Assembly: GCA_964411985.1 (NCBI GenBank) | Contig: CAYPNF010000028.1 | Location: 48,473-112,472, forward strand | Reading direction: 5' to 3' | DNA length: 64,000 bases | Origin: CAYPNF01 sp964411985 | GTDB lineage: Bacteria; Verrucomicrobiota; Verrucomicrobiia; Limisphaerales; J093 | Shown: one piece after another, positions 45,027 to 54,325 of the stretch | Numbering within the stretch: position 1 is the first letter of the stretch | Layout: every line of letters begins with the position of its first letter | Notes under the pieces: model-generated | Databases searched by the model: none | Seen by the model: only the letters and a program-made list of their open reading frames with translations | What the model was told of the DNA's origin: nothing | Translations under genes and position numbers: made by a program

Positions 45027-48000
45027 ATGAATTCGAAATGGGCCAAAGCGGTGGCTATGGGCACCGCGCTCCAAGAGCTGTCGGACTTGCCCGGGCCATC
45101 CGCAGAGGAGGCGCTCCGGAGGCATGGTCATTTCTGGCGGCTACCCTGGGGCTTGGCCTTGATGTTCGGAATCCATGTTTTCCTCGTCCCTTGGCTGGCA
45201 AGATCCGACAGTTGGGTGAAGTCCGGGGTAACACCGCAATCCATTTCCTTTCCCGCTGGGCCCGGGTCAGTCGAGGGGTTGGGGGACGCCTTCCGGCCCC
45301 TGACCAATTCGGGGACTTTCCATTACGAGTACCCACTGGCACTTCCTCCGATGCGCCAGGACGCCTCCCCCAAGCTCGTGCTGGAGTACGACGGTGGATT
45401 TGGCAACGGACCGCTGGGGATGGGATGGCGGCTGCGTTTACCATCGATTCGGCGACAGACTGACCTCGGTCTTCCCTCCTACACCGACCAAGACACCTTC
45501 TTGGATTGGACAGGCGAGGAGTTGGTGCGGCTATCGGATAACACCTATCGCGCCGAGAACGAAGGGGCGTTCACACGTTACAAGCGGACCACCGAGGGGG
45601 GGTGGCAGGCGTGGCTTCGGAATGGAACTGTGCTCCAACTGGGCAGCACCTCACAGTCGAGGCTTGAGACTGCCCGTGGCACGTTCAGCTGGAACGTGGA
45701 CGTCCAGCAGGACCCTAATGGCAACCGGATCGAGTATCGGTATTTGACCAACGGCCACCAGATCTATCCCGGGGAGATCCAGTATGGGATGCATGCCAGC
45801 GAGGCCTCCAGCACCTTTCTCATTCGTTTCGAGTACGAGACCAACCGACAGGACGTGTTATTGGATTATCGACCGGGCTTTCGTTGTGAAACGGCTTGGC
45901 GTCTGACCCATATCACGGTGCTGACGGGAGAAACACGCGTGCGATCCTGGCGGCTTGCCTACGACACCAACGCGCCGGTGTCGTTGCTGCAGTCGATCAC
46001 CCAGTATGGCGACGCGCGAGCGAAACTCGATGAGAACGCCGTCGTGAATTGGGATTATCTGCCGCCAACGTGCTTCGAGTACACCAAGGGCCTGTGGGAC
46101 ACGAATCTGGTCTACACGAACCTCTTCCAATCACGCCTTCAGTTGACGATCACGAACTGGGTGGTGATCACCAATGTGCTCGGATTCCCTGTCGACCTGG
46201 TCCATGGCTTCGGCGATTTTGCGGATTTGAACCAGGACACCTTACCCGATCTGATCTTCGAGACCGATGGGGAAGCCCTCTCGTCGTCTCTCAACCTGGG
46301 TGGAAGCCATGGCTGGACCGCTCCTCAGTTGGTGCGTGGGGGCACACCCGGACTCTATTCGCGGCTGAGCGAGCAGACATCGCGGTTGGTGGACTTGCGA
46401 GGAGAGGGAAAAGTGCAGTTTCTCAGCTTGGATGGGAAGGGGAGCTATCATTTCCGCGACTTTGTTACCCCCACGCAGCTGGGTGAAGCCACGCCATTCG
46501 AGATTCCCGGCACCTTCCCTTTGAACGATCCGAATGTGCAATTGGCGGATCTGAACTTGGACAAGGCCATGGACTTGATGGCGACTGATTACGGCTACAT
46601 ATCCTACCTCTTGAACCGGCCCGATGCCGGGCCGAATCGGAAGCTCGTGTATGGTGAAGGGGAGACCCTGCTTCCCAGAGAGGTGGAGTTTAGCAATGAT
46701 TGGGTGCTGGCGGACATGAACGGCGACCGGTTGCTCGACCTTGTGTTACCCGGGCCGAGTTGGCTGGGGACGGAGATTGCCTTCAACACCGGCTTGGGCA
46801 ATTTCGAACAGCCGATCGTGATGCCGGGTGGACCCGATTCCAGCCACTACGGTGATCTGTTGGAGACACGGCTCAGACTGGTGGATCTGAACCAGGATGG
46901 CTATGCGGATTATCTGTTGGTGGATCCTTACACCCCTCACGAGGTGGTGGTCTGGATCAACGAAGCGGGTCGGCGCTGGCGGGGGCCGATTCAGTTGAAC
47001 GACGAGCGGATTCCCCGGGTGGATCCGAGCGCTACAGCGGTTCGTGTCTTGGACATGAACGGCAGCGGTTCGCTGGATATTGCCCTCAGTGACGCGAACG
47101 ATCTGCTAATGCATTACCTGGAGCTGAACCCGGGACCCAAGGCCTGGTTGCTCAATCGGATCACAAATACTCTGGGAGGCACGCTGGAGGTGCAATACGG
47201 CAGTTCCACCGAGTCGATGATGGCGGTGGCCGGCACTACCAATGAGTGGACTCGGTCGGCTCCCTTGAGTGTTCCAGTAGTGAGCGCGCTCGTGGAAGGG
47301 GACGGACTGGGCCAACTTCATACCAACCTCTTCCACTACCGCAACAGCTACTACGATGGCAAACGCAAGCAGTGGCGAGGGTTCGAGCTTGTGACCCAAC
47401 AAGAAGTGGGCGACGAGGCGCAGGGAGCTCCCGATCGGGTCACTCGCTGTACTTTTGACGTTGGGGCAACCAACGCGGCATTGCAGGGCAAGCTTCTGCA
47501 GACGGAGGCCCTGGACGCTTCAGGCGCTCTGTTCTGGCTTGAGACCAACCGTTGGACCGCTCGCGTCCTGGGGGTAACTCCTTACTCAGGGGAAACTAGA
47601 ACCATTTACTTCGCCCACCCGCTGGCCAGACACCGCCGGGTCTTGGAAAAGGGCCCTGCCGAGGACGCGGTGCAGCTTTCGGAGGAGTTTCTCTTTGACG
47701 ATTTCGGGAACCTTCTCCGACATGCGGAACATGGACGGCTGGATGTTGGGGATCCTCCCTGGGACGATGAGCGGGTCACGTTACGCACCTACAGCGCCAA
47801 CTACTCCAGCGCCAGCGGTACCTGGATCCTCGATCGCCTCGTTACGGAGGAAGTTCGCGATCCGGCGGGTGTGACGCGCAGCAGGAGGCATTTTCACTAC
47901 GACGACGCCACGTTTTCCGGTAATAACCTGGGAGAGGTAAAGAGAGGCAACCTCACCCTGTTGCGGGAATGGGTGGACCCATCCAATTCGGATCCGGAGG

Positions 48001-51000
48001 TCTCCAGGTTGTATCGAGCTTCGCGACGCATGGAGTATGATGCTTATGGGAATCCCGTGACGCTTTATGACCCGCTCGGCAGTCCTGGCTTTCTTGAGCA
48101 GGGCCATACCCGGACCTGGGTCTACGATGAGAAGTTTCACACCCACCGGATTAAGGAGACCGTGTACACGGGTAACCCCGACGCAGCCGCTGTGGGGGAA
48201 TTCATACCGGCATTGGTGCGCTCCTGGGCGCATGACCTGGCGCTGGGTGTCGCTGTCCGTTCCGTGGATTGGAATGGCAATGAGAGCCTCTTTCAGTATG
48301 ACCCACTCGGACGCTGTACGCTGTTTGTGGCTCCGGGCGACACCATCGACCTGCCCACTCGGAGGCGTGGGTACGTGCTGCGTCAACCCTACGGCGAAGG
48401 CCACAGCCTGAACTGGGTCGAGCAACAGGACCGTTTGCATTCCGGCCAGGACGGCACGTTCGATTCACGTCTCTATCTGGACGGACTCGGTCGTGAAAGG
48501 ATGCGGCGAACATCGAGTGAGCGGGAAGGACAGGTGGTGGTGACCAATGCCATTGTGTACAACCAGCGTGGCCTGCCCTGGAAGACCTACCTGTCCTACT
48601 TTGCATCGGGCAGCCTGGCGTATTCCCCTCCCGACACCCAGCGGCCCAGCCAGGACCGGCACTATGACTCGCTGGCACGGTTGACCCAACTCTATCAACC
48701 TCCTCGGGCAGACGGGTACCGGGCTTTCACGCGGATCAACTACGCACCGCTGTCTCGATTCGTACAGGACGAGGAGCAGACCTTGGCGGAAGGCCCTCAT
48801 GCTGGAGCAGGTTTGCGTTACACCTATGATGGCCTGCCCGCAGAGGAGGAGGGACTGGGCCGCCTTCGGACAGTGGAGCAGCGGGTCAAACTCGACGATA
48901 CCGGACAGGTAACGAGCGATTTTCGAAGTTGGTTGACGCTTTATCAATACGACGTTTTGGGCTGGGCAGCGGGTTACACTGACGCTCAGGGAAACCGACA
49001 GGAGATTCGTTATGACGCGCTTGGACGGTTGCGCCAGCTCAGCGATCCGGATCGTGGAAGCTGGGGCTGGGGCTATGACGCGGCTGACAACCTCACCAAC
49101 CGGGTCGACGCCGAAGGCCAGCAGACCCTCTACACCTACGATGGTGCAAACCGGATTCAGAGCCAGCACTCTCCGGGCGTTCACACCCCTCCGCCCTGGC
49201 GCTCCGATCCCAAGGAGCCGGACGTGCGGTACCACTACGACCTGCCCACCGCCAACCTTGCGGTTGGGGACGGAACAGTAACGAACACGGTCAACACTCG
49301 TGGCCGGCTTTCATGGGTGGCTGACCTGTCCGGAGAGGAGTACCGCAGCTACGATGTGCGCGGGCGTGTCGCCATCACCGTCAAACGTGTTCCTGACCCC
49401 TACTTCCTTTCTGCCACGAACTTGCCGTATGCGCCGATGTTGGTGAGCTACCGCACCGCTTGGAGTTACAGTAGTCTCGGCCAGTTGACTCACGTGGTGT
49501 ATCCGGACGGAGATGAAGTGTCCTTGGTTTCCAACGTGCGGGGAAGGCTGCAGGAGGTGCTGGGTGCCGTGAACGGATTGACACGCCTGGGTCGGGTCGT
49601 GGAGGAGTCGGCCTACACCGCTTCAGGGCAAGTCCAGGACATGACGTTCGGAAACGGAGTCCTCCTGCATCAGGATTTCGATGCCCGAGGCCGCCTTTCG
49701 GGCCAGCTCGCCCGGCATGGGTTGACGGCGAAAGAGTTGATGCACCAGCAATACGTCTGGGACGAATCTTCGCATAGGGTACGGGTGGACGATCTTCGTC
49801 CGACATCGAGCATCCCGGATGGCGACGCTCGGCGCAATACCAGGTTGCTGGAGTACGACGATGCCTACCGGCTCCGACGCGCCCAATATTCTTATGCGGC
49901 ACCTGGTTTGACGCTTCGCGACGATGGGTCGGTGCAGTATCGGCATGACCGGATTGGCAACCTACTGGAACAAACCAGCACTTTTGACCAAGCTGAAAAG
50001 GGACTGACCGTGGTGAACCTGGGAAGAATGGCCTATGGCGGAGAAGCGGGGGCAAGCAATCGTGTTGGCCGTGACCCGGGAGCCGCGCCCGGTCCGCACG
50101 CGCTGAGCACCTTGCAGAATCCAGGCGCGGGTACGCTGGAACTGCGGTACGACGACCGTGGCAACGTCATCTTCTGGAATGGAATGGTGAATCGGTGGAA
50201 CCCTGACAGCCAGTTGACCTGGACCCGAAGTTCCTTGGGGCAGACGGAATCCCTGTATGACTACCGTGGGCAGCGGGTGCTGAAATGGGTACGCTCGCCG
50301 TCCGATGCGCCTACGGCTTCTTCGGCCGTGGTCTATGTCAATTCCTGGTTTGAAGTGAGAGACCACGACCAACCGGTCAAGTATCTCTGGAATGGCGGGA
50401 CGCGCCTGGCGCAGGTGACGGGGTCGCTCTCGACCAAGGCCAGGACCCAGCGGATCCGGATTTGGCCGGGTTGGAATCTATGCGCGGTAGGGGTGGAGGG
50501 CGCAGTCATGCCTTCGGATTTGGCTTTGCGGCTCTCCGGCTATCGGTGGAATCCCGCCGGTCTATCCTGGATTCCGGTGCAACCCAGCGAGCCGCTCCAT
50601 GCAGGCGATGTGCTTTGGATTTCCAGTCTTGGCAATACCCTGCTCACGTTCACCGGAACCTATTCGGATCCGCAGCCCGCGACCTGGGCGCAGGAGGTAA
50701 ACTACGCCTTCGCAGGAGGACTCCAGAGCGCCACCGTGAAGGCTTCCACTGCCGGGGTCGATTCCATCTCGGTCTTCGATCCGGTTCGGCAAGAGTGGGT
50801 GGTGGATTCCAGTTCCTCTTCCTTGGGAGAGGGGCGCTCATTCCTACTCGGCCCGCAGGAAGTAGCCATGATCCGGGTAGGATCCTCTCCTGGAACAGTG
50901 ACCCCCACTCCCGCGCCGCGCATCGTCTATTACCACCAGAATGGAGAATCCTCGGTCGAGGTCTTAAGCGATGCGGCTGGGGAGCCGGTGGCGTCCACCG

Positions 51001-51317
51001 CCTACTATCCTTCGGGCTACGTAAGGCTTCATTCGGGGCTAGACCATCCTTACGGCTTCGCTGATCAAGAGTCCGACCCGGAAACTGGCTTTGCGCTGAT
51101 TGGGCCACGAAGGTACTCCGCTCTCCTCTCACGGTTTGTCGATGCCGACCCTGCGTCTTTGGAAATCAATGTCCGTAACCTTGCGAACCCCCAGAGCTTG
51201 AATCCGTACACTCCGACTCGGAGGTCAGCGGAATTCATGAATGCAGAGCGAGTCCGGAACTTCCAGCCGCTGGATGCCAATCTCTTAGGTCACGAGAACC
51301 ATGATGTGCCACCTTAA
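45027..51317 (+). CDS. Giant SpvB/FG-GAP/RHS-repeat protein
   Basis: 2096 residues from the ATG at 45027; the frame is open 74 codons upstream but without features. An N-terminal hydrophobic segment (WGLALMFGIHVFLVPWLA, about 39-56) suggests a signal-anchor. Then comes a SpvB-like domain (about 85-330: GTFHYEYPLALPP, LEYDGGFGNGPLGMGW), five FG-GAP/VCBS-type motifs (DLNQDTLPDL, DLNLDKAMDL, DMNGDRLLDL, DLNQDGYADY, DMNGSGSLDI; about 400-680), then many YD repeats to about 1790. The RHS core end is present (DPETGFALIGPRRYS...RFVDADP) and is followed by only ~38 unique residues. A ~155-residue foreign domain interrupts the core. Related to TcB/TcC toxin shells; function unknown. Confidence 0.88.
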   Translation: MNSKWAKAVAMGTALQELSDLPGPSAEEALRRHGHFWRLPWGLALMFGIHVFLVPWLARSDSWVKSGVTPQSISFPAGPGSVEGLGDAFRPLTNSGTFHYEYPLALPPMRQDASPKLVLEYDGGFGNGPLGMGWRLRLPSIRRQTDLGLPSYTDQDTFLDWTGEELVRLSDNTYRAENEGAFTRYKRTTEGGWQAWLRNGTVLQLGSTSQSRLETARGTFSWNVDVQQDPNGNRIEYRYLTNGHQIYPGEIQYGMHASEASSTFLIRFEYETNRQDVLLDYRPGFRCETAWRLTHITVLTGETRVRSWRLAYDTNAPVSLLQSITQYGDARAKLDENAVVNWDYLPPTCFEYTKGLWDTNLVYTNLFQSRLQLTITNWVVITNVLGFPVDLVHGFGDFADLNQDTLPDLIFETDGEALSSSLNLGGSHGWTAPQLVRGGTPGLYSRLSEQTSRLVDLRGEGKVQFLSLDGKGSYHFRDFVTPTQLGEATPFEIPGTFPLNDPNVQLADLNLDKAMDLMATDYGYISYLLNRPDAGPNRKLVYGEGETLLPREVEFSNDWVLADMNGDRLLDLVLPGPSWLGTEIAFNTGLGNFEQPIVMPGGPDSSHYGDLLETRLRLVDLNQDGYADYLLVDPYTPHEVVVWINEAGRRWRGPIQLNDERIPRVDPSATAVRVLDMNGSGSLDIALSDANDLLMHYLELNPGPKAWLLNRITNTLGGTLEVQYGSSTESMMAVAGTTNEWTRSAPLSVPVVSALVEGDGLGQLHTNLFHYRNSYYDGKRKQWRGFELVTQQEVGDEAQGAPDRVTRCTFDVGATNAALQGKLLQTEALDASGALFWLETNRWTARVLGVTPYSGETRTIYFAHPLARHRRVLEKGPAEDAVQLSEEFLFDDFGNLLRHAEHGRLDVGDPPWDDERVTLRTYSANYSSASGTWILDRLVTEEVRDPAGVTRSRRHFHYDDATFSGNNLGEVKRGNLTLLREWVDPSNSDPEVSRLYRASRRMEYDAYGNPVTLYDPLGSPGFLEQGHTRTWVYDEKFHTHRIKETVYTGNPDAAAVGEFIPALVRSWAHDLALGVAVRSVDWNGNESLFQYDPLGRCTLFVAPGDTIDLPTRRRGYVLRQPYGEGHSLNWVEQQDRLHSGQDGTFDSRLYLDGLGRERMRRTSSEREGQVVVTNAIVYNQRGLPWKTYLSYFASGSLAYSPPDTQRPSQDRHYDSLARLTQLYQPPRADGYRAFTRINYAPLSRFVQDEEQTLAEGPHAGAGLRYTYDGLPAEEEGLGRLRTVEQRVKLDDTGQVTSDFRSWLTLYQYDVLGWAAGYTDAQGNRQEIRYDALGRLRQLSDPDRGSWGWGYDAADNLTNRVDAEGQQTLYTYDGANRIQSQHSPGVHTPPPWRSDPKEPDVRYHYDLPTANLAVGDGTVTNTVNTRGRLSWVADLSGEEYRSYDVRGRVAITVKRVPDPYFLSATNLPYAPMLVSYRTAWSYSSLGQLTHVVYPDGDEVSLVSNVRGRLQEVLGAVNGLTRLGRVVEESAYTASGQVQDMTFGNGVLLHQDFDARGRLSGQLARHGLTAKELMHQQYVWDESSHRVRVDDLRPTSSIPDGDARRNTRLLEYDDAYRLRRAQYSYAAPGLTLRDDGSVQYRHDRIGNLLEQTSTFDQAEKGLTVVNLGRMAYGGEAGASNRVGRDPGAAPGPHALSTLQNPGAGTLELRYDDRGNVIFWNGMVNRWNPDSQLTWTRSSLGQTESLYDYRGQRVLKWVRSPSDAPTASSAVVYVNSWFEVRDHDQPVKYLWNGGTRLAQVTGSLSTKARTQRIRIWPGWNLCAVGVEGAVMPSDLALRLSGYRWNPAGLSWIPVQPSEPLHAGDVLWISSLGNTLLTFTGTYSDPQPATWAQEVNYAFAGGLQSATVKASTAGVDSISVFDPVRQEWVVDSSSSSLGEGRSFLLGPQEVAMIRVGSSPGTVTPTPAPRIVYYHQNGESSVEVLSDAAGEPVASTAYYPSGYVRLHSGLDHPYGFADQESDPETGFALIGPRRYSALLSRFVDADPASLEINVRNLANPQSLNPYTPTRRSAEFMNAERVRNFQPLDANLLGHENHDVPP

Positions 51318-52080
51318 CCAACTTCGTTCGTTTTGGATCTGGTTGTGGGTTTTGTTCCCGATTCAGGTCCTTGCGGGTTTGCCTGAGCCGGGGTTGACCC
51401 TGTACGGGTCCGTGCTCGCTGCGGGAGGCGGTGCGATGCCCACCCTGACTAATCTTACCTGGATGGTACGGAACGTTCAGTCGGGCGAGGCTCTTACTTT
51501 GTCGGCTACGCTCGTTAACTGGAACGGACAGGTCTTTTACCGAGTCCACGTTCCCTTTGAAACGCGAACTGTTCCAGGACAAGTCCTACCTGTTGCCCCC
51601 GGCACTTTGGGTCTGTTGGCGAGCTCTCCTGATATGACGCGTAACGCCACCGCCAACGGCCAGGAGCTCGTGTTGGTTGGTCCTGCCACGACGAGTTTCA
51701 CCTTCGGCCCCGCTGACCGTGGACGAGTCGAACGGGTCGATCTCCAATACGATACCACAACCGTGGTGCCCGGCCAGGATTCTGATGGGGACGGAATGAC
51801 GGATGAGGCCGAGCTTATTGCTGGGACGGATCCTAAAGATCCTACCTCTGTTTTCAAAATGTCCGGAGATCTGCGCGTGGATACGCAAGGAGCGCTCCTC
51901 CTCCAATGGTCCTCGGTGGCGGGGCGCACCTATCAGCTTAGCCGGACGAGTGATCTGGGCCAGCCCTTCGTCGTGCTCCAGTCCGGTATTGCTTCAACGC
52001 CGCCAATAACGACATTCCGCGACTCGACAGCCACTGGGGACGGTCCGTTCTTTTACCGGGTGGAGGTGCTGGGGCAGTAG
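51301..52080 (+). CDS. Secreted protein with DSDGDGMTDEAE calcium motif
   Basis: 259 residues; the ATG at 51301 lies inside the last codons of the RHS gene, so the two are probably coupled (an ATG one codon on is equally possible). A signal peptide ends near QVLAG. An Ig-like beta domain fills about 30-150, a thrombospondin type 3-like calcium motif sits near 160 (DSDGDGMTDEAELIAGTDPKD), and the last ~75 residues form a small beta domain with WSSVAGRTYQLSRTSDL, which is common at the ends of verrucomicrobial secreted proteins. Function unknown; the overlap argues for a role with the RHS protein. Confidence 0.72.
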   Translation: MMCHLNQLRSFWIWLWVLFPIQVLAGLPEPGLTLYGSVLAAGGGAMPTLTNLTWMVRNVQSGEALTLSATLVNWNGQVFYRVHVPFETRTVPGQVLPVAPGTLGLLASSPDMTRNATANGQELVLVGPATTSFTFGPADRGRVERVDLQYDTTTVVPGQDSDGDGMTDEAELIAGTDPKDPTSVFKMSGDLRVDTQGALLLQWSSVAGRTYQLSRTSDLGQPFVVLQSGIASTPPITTFRDSTATGDGPFFYRVEVLGQ

Positions 52081-52089
52081 TTGGTACTT

Positions 52090-52161
52090 CATCTGGACAC
52101 AGAATCCTGTACATCTTGTCCATCCTGTCGCTCCTCAACATAGCGTCATATCCTCTGTCCC
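52090..52161. repeat. Dispersed intergenic repeat, copy A
   Basis: CATCTGGACACAGAATCCTG and the following ~50 bases (through TCCTCTGTCC) match bases 54055-54120 with few differences and one 5-base insertion. It lies between convergent genes. Confidence 0.75.
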
Positions 52162-52165
52162 TGGT

Positions 52166-53593
52166 CTACTCACCATCATAGTCGGGATATTGAGGTGGAG
52201 CTTTCCCCACGGACTCGAGGATTTTGGGCTTCGAGAGCAGGCGGGCACTGCCCTCCACGGCCTCCAGGCGCAAATCGAATCTCCAGTAATCCCCGTAATC
52301 AAACAGGAAATGCATGATGCCTTTTACCGGCAGTCCCGTCTCTTCCACGGTGATCTCCGAAGCCCAGGGGCCTTCGTCACAGTCGGGATGATAGTAGACT
52401 CGGCTTCGGCCACGCTGATCCCGGTACTGGAAGTCATACAGGTGGTCTTCCTCCAGCTTGTAGGCCTTGAGGATGACTCCAGCCAGCTCGTCCAGCGAAA
52501 GGTGTGAAGGGATCGCGATTCGCCGCCAAACTGATTTGCCGTCCCCGTGCCATTTTCCCAGGGTGACCTTGAAGATGTAGTTTCCCGAGACGACCTCGCG
52601 CGCAGGCAGCGCGTACGCCACTTTCCACTCAGGGAAATGGGGCTGAAAGATCGGCAACAGGCTGCCGTAGCCGGGCAACGCGGCGGGACCTGACTCCGTG
52701 TCCTCCTCCTCGTTCGCCTGTTCCGACTCCTTCTCGAACCGTGCAGCTTCCTCCATACAGAAGACCAGCAGGCCTGTGGCTACCGTTTTGCCCCACGGCG
52801 TCAGGCGCGCCTTACCAAGCTGCCAACCGCGGGAGGTGCTTGCGAAGGGTTCTTTGGCGGAGGCCGAACGTTCGCCTAGTTCCGCAAGTCCCATCTGTTG
52901 CAGGAGGAAAAGTGCCCATTGCGGAAAGTCCCGGAAGGTACCCAAAACTCGATAATAATCACGGCGCCTAAAGCTTCGCCACTGGTCACAACGAAAATGA
53001 ACCAGGAAGGAGAGGAGTGGCTCCAGGAGCGGCTGTTCTTCGCGGACCCGCTCGCCCCCCAGAACGGAGGCTTGCGCCTGAAAGAGGAGTGCTTCGAGCA
53101 GGGCAAAGTAACGTTCGGCGGGATTCAACCCTTGCCACACCGACAAGGCCTGCGGATTCACCAACAAGCGTGTCCCTTGCGGCTCCAGGAGTTCCATCAC
53201 CCGGAGCAGAATGAAGGTTCCCGCCAGGTTCGGATAGTCTCTGAGCAAAGCGCGCTGCAGTCGCAACTTCACTGGAAAGCCAGACTTCAGGTTCAGGCCG
53301 GCCAGGCAGTCGGTCGGTAAGTTGGCGTTCTTCCCCTTGGTGACCATGCCAGCGGGCCCCACAACTTCGAGCATGGTCTCCACATCCCGCAGAATGGTCC
53401 CTGGTCCTTCCAAGGTGAACTGCTGGGGTGGCAGATGGAACGGGGACGCCTCGATGAGGGGAAGCCATCGTTTCGAGGCCGCTTCGTCTAAAAAGTCCAA
53501 GCACATTACGGGAGACAGGCTATCCCCGCTGGGACTCGTTTGCCAAGGCTGAGTTGCGAGGCTGGGTCGGGGGCTGGAGGCAGATCTGCTCAC
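52166..53593 (-). CDS. pRiA4b ORF-3-like domain protein
   Basis: 475 residues if started at the GTG at 53593; an ATG at 53506 (MCLDFLDEAAS) is an equally good start, and neither has a ribosome site. Residues about 1-290 form a helical region of unknown type. The last ~150 residues (YIFKVTLGKWHGDGKSVWRR, IPSHLSLDELAGVILKAYKL, DHLYDFQYRDQRGR, LFDYGDYWRFDLRLE) match the plasmid pRiA4b ORF-3 family, once annotated from the IS1096 accessory gene. No transposase is nearby. Biochemical role unknown. Confidence 0.75.
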   Translation of the reverse strand: MSRSASSPRPSLATQPWQTSPSGDSLSPVMCLDFLDEAASKRWLPLIEASPFHLPPQQFTLEGPGTILRDVETMLEVVGPAGMVTKGKNANLPTDCLAGLNLKSGFPVKLRLQRALLRDYPNLAGTFILLRVMELLEPQGTRLLVNPQALSVWQGLNPAERYFALLEALLFQAQASVLGGERVREEQPLLEPLLSFLVHFRCDQWRSFRRRDYYRVLGTFRDFPQWALFLLQQMGLAELGERSASAKEPFASTSRGWQLGKARLTPWGKTVATGLLVFCMEEAARFEKESEQANEEEDTESGPAALPGYGSLLPIFQPHFPEWKVAYALPAREVVSGNYIFKVTLGKWHGDGKSVWRRIAIPSHLSLDELAGVILKAYKLEEDHLYDFQYRDQRGRSRVYYHPDCDEGPWASEITVEETGLPVKGIMHFLFDYGDYWRFDLRLEAVEGSARLLSKPKILESVGKAPPQYPDYDGE

Positions 53594-53638
53594 GTTGGAA
53601 CGGATGGATTCAGGGGCGGACTGGGTGGGGTCGGGGGA

Positions 53639-53697
53639 GCGTGGGTTCTGCAGGCCAGGCGGCCTGCGAAACGGCAGACAAGGCTGTCTGCGGCACG
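53639..53697 (+). repeat. Double-hairpin dispersed repeat, copy 2
   Basis: Arms GCAGGCC/GGCCTGC with loop AGGC (53650-53667), linker GAAACG, arms GCAGACA/TGTCTGC with loop AGGC (53674-53691), then GGCAC. It equals 54173-54231 at 58 of 59 bases. Confidence 0.9.
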
Positions 53698-54005
53698 GAG
53701 AGGCGGGGTTTGGCCACCTCCCAGTTCACGACTTCGTCGCACACTTTGTCCATATCACCTCTTCCCACGCCTTCTGACGCGTTCGGAGTTTTCTCCCTTT
53801 GTCTGGCTGACTGCGACGGCTCGGCGAGCCATCGCCCACCAGCGGAGGAATCCCATCCTGTCATTCCGTCAAATCCCGCATGGTAACCGCTATTCTTGAG
53901 AATTGTCGAAGTGGGCGGGCGGAGTGTGGGGCAACCCTGTCTGTCCCTATCGGAGGTGGGGCGTCGGCGTCCCGCCGCGCCGGGGAACCGTGGGAAGGGA
54001 AGTTG

Positions 54006-54121
54006 CGACAGGATGTACAGAATCTATAGGATGGGAAAAGACCTCGTTGTCTTTCATCTGGATCAGAATCCTGTACATCTTGTCCATCCTGTCGTTCCTC
54101 AACAAAGTATCCTCTGTCCTT
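54006..54121. repeat. Dispersed intergenic repeat, copy B, with inverted partner
   Basis: Bases 54055-54121 repeat copy A (52090-52161). Bases about 54005-54032 carry a partial inverted version (GACAGGATGTACAGAATC), so this copy can form a long imperfect hairpin. Short tracts of this CCTGTACATC...CATCCTGTC kind occur between genes in many unrelated bacteria as far as I remember. Confidence 0.7.
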
Positions 54122-54172
54122 GGTGTTTTCTGGCTCCCCATTGCCAAGGCCGAGTTATTCGCCTGAGGGGGG

Positions 54173-54231
54173 GCGTGGGCTCTGCAGGCCAGGCGGCCTG
54201 CGAAACGGCAGACAAGGCTGTCTGCGGCACG
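54173..54231 (+). repeat. Double-hairpin dispersed repeat, copy 3
   Basis: Same two hairpins as copy 2: GCAGGCC/GGCCTGC at 54184-54201 and GCAGACA/TGTCTGC at 54208-54225, followed by GGCAC. It ends 95 bases before the GH26 start codon, so it lies in that gene's leader. Confidence 0.9.
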
Positions 54232-54325
54232 AGAGACCGTGTTTCAGGCCCGGCTGGTACCACGATTCCCGCTTGCTGAATGCATGGGAGCGGGTGAGTA
54301 TGCGGATGAATCATCCGAATCTGAT

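Larger units (their letters stand above)
53594..54325. other. Repeat-rich non-coding island
   Basis: About 730 bases without a convincing gene. It holds two direct copies of the double-hairpin repeat (53639-53697 and 54173-54231), copy B of another dispersed repeat (54055-54121) and a further imperfect hairpin at 53813-53835 (GCGA c GGCTC GGC GAGCC a TCGC). The reading frame of the GH26 gene runs open into the last repeat copy, but its real start is at 54326. Confidence 0.7.

Noticed and set aside
45027..51317. Polymorphic RHS toxin with immunity gene
   Set aside because: The C-terminus after the core is only ~38 residues with no toxin motif, and the downstream gene encodes a secreted protein with signal peptide, unlike immunity proteins.
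52166..53593. Insertion sequence suggested by the pRiA4b/IS1096-type domain
   Set aside because: No transposase, no terminal inverted repeats and no target duplication visible around the gene.
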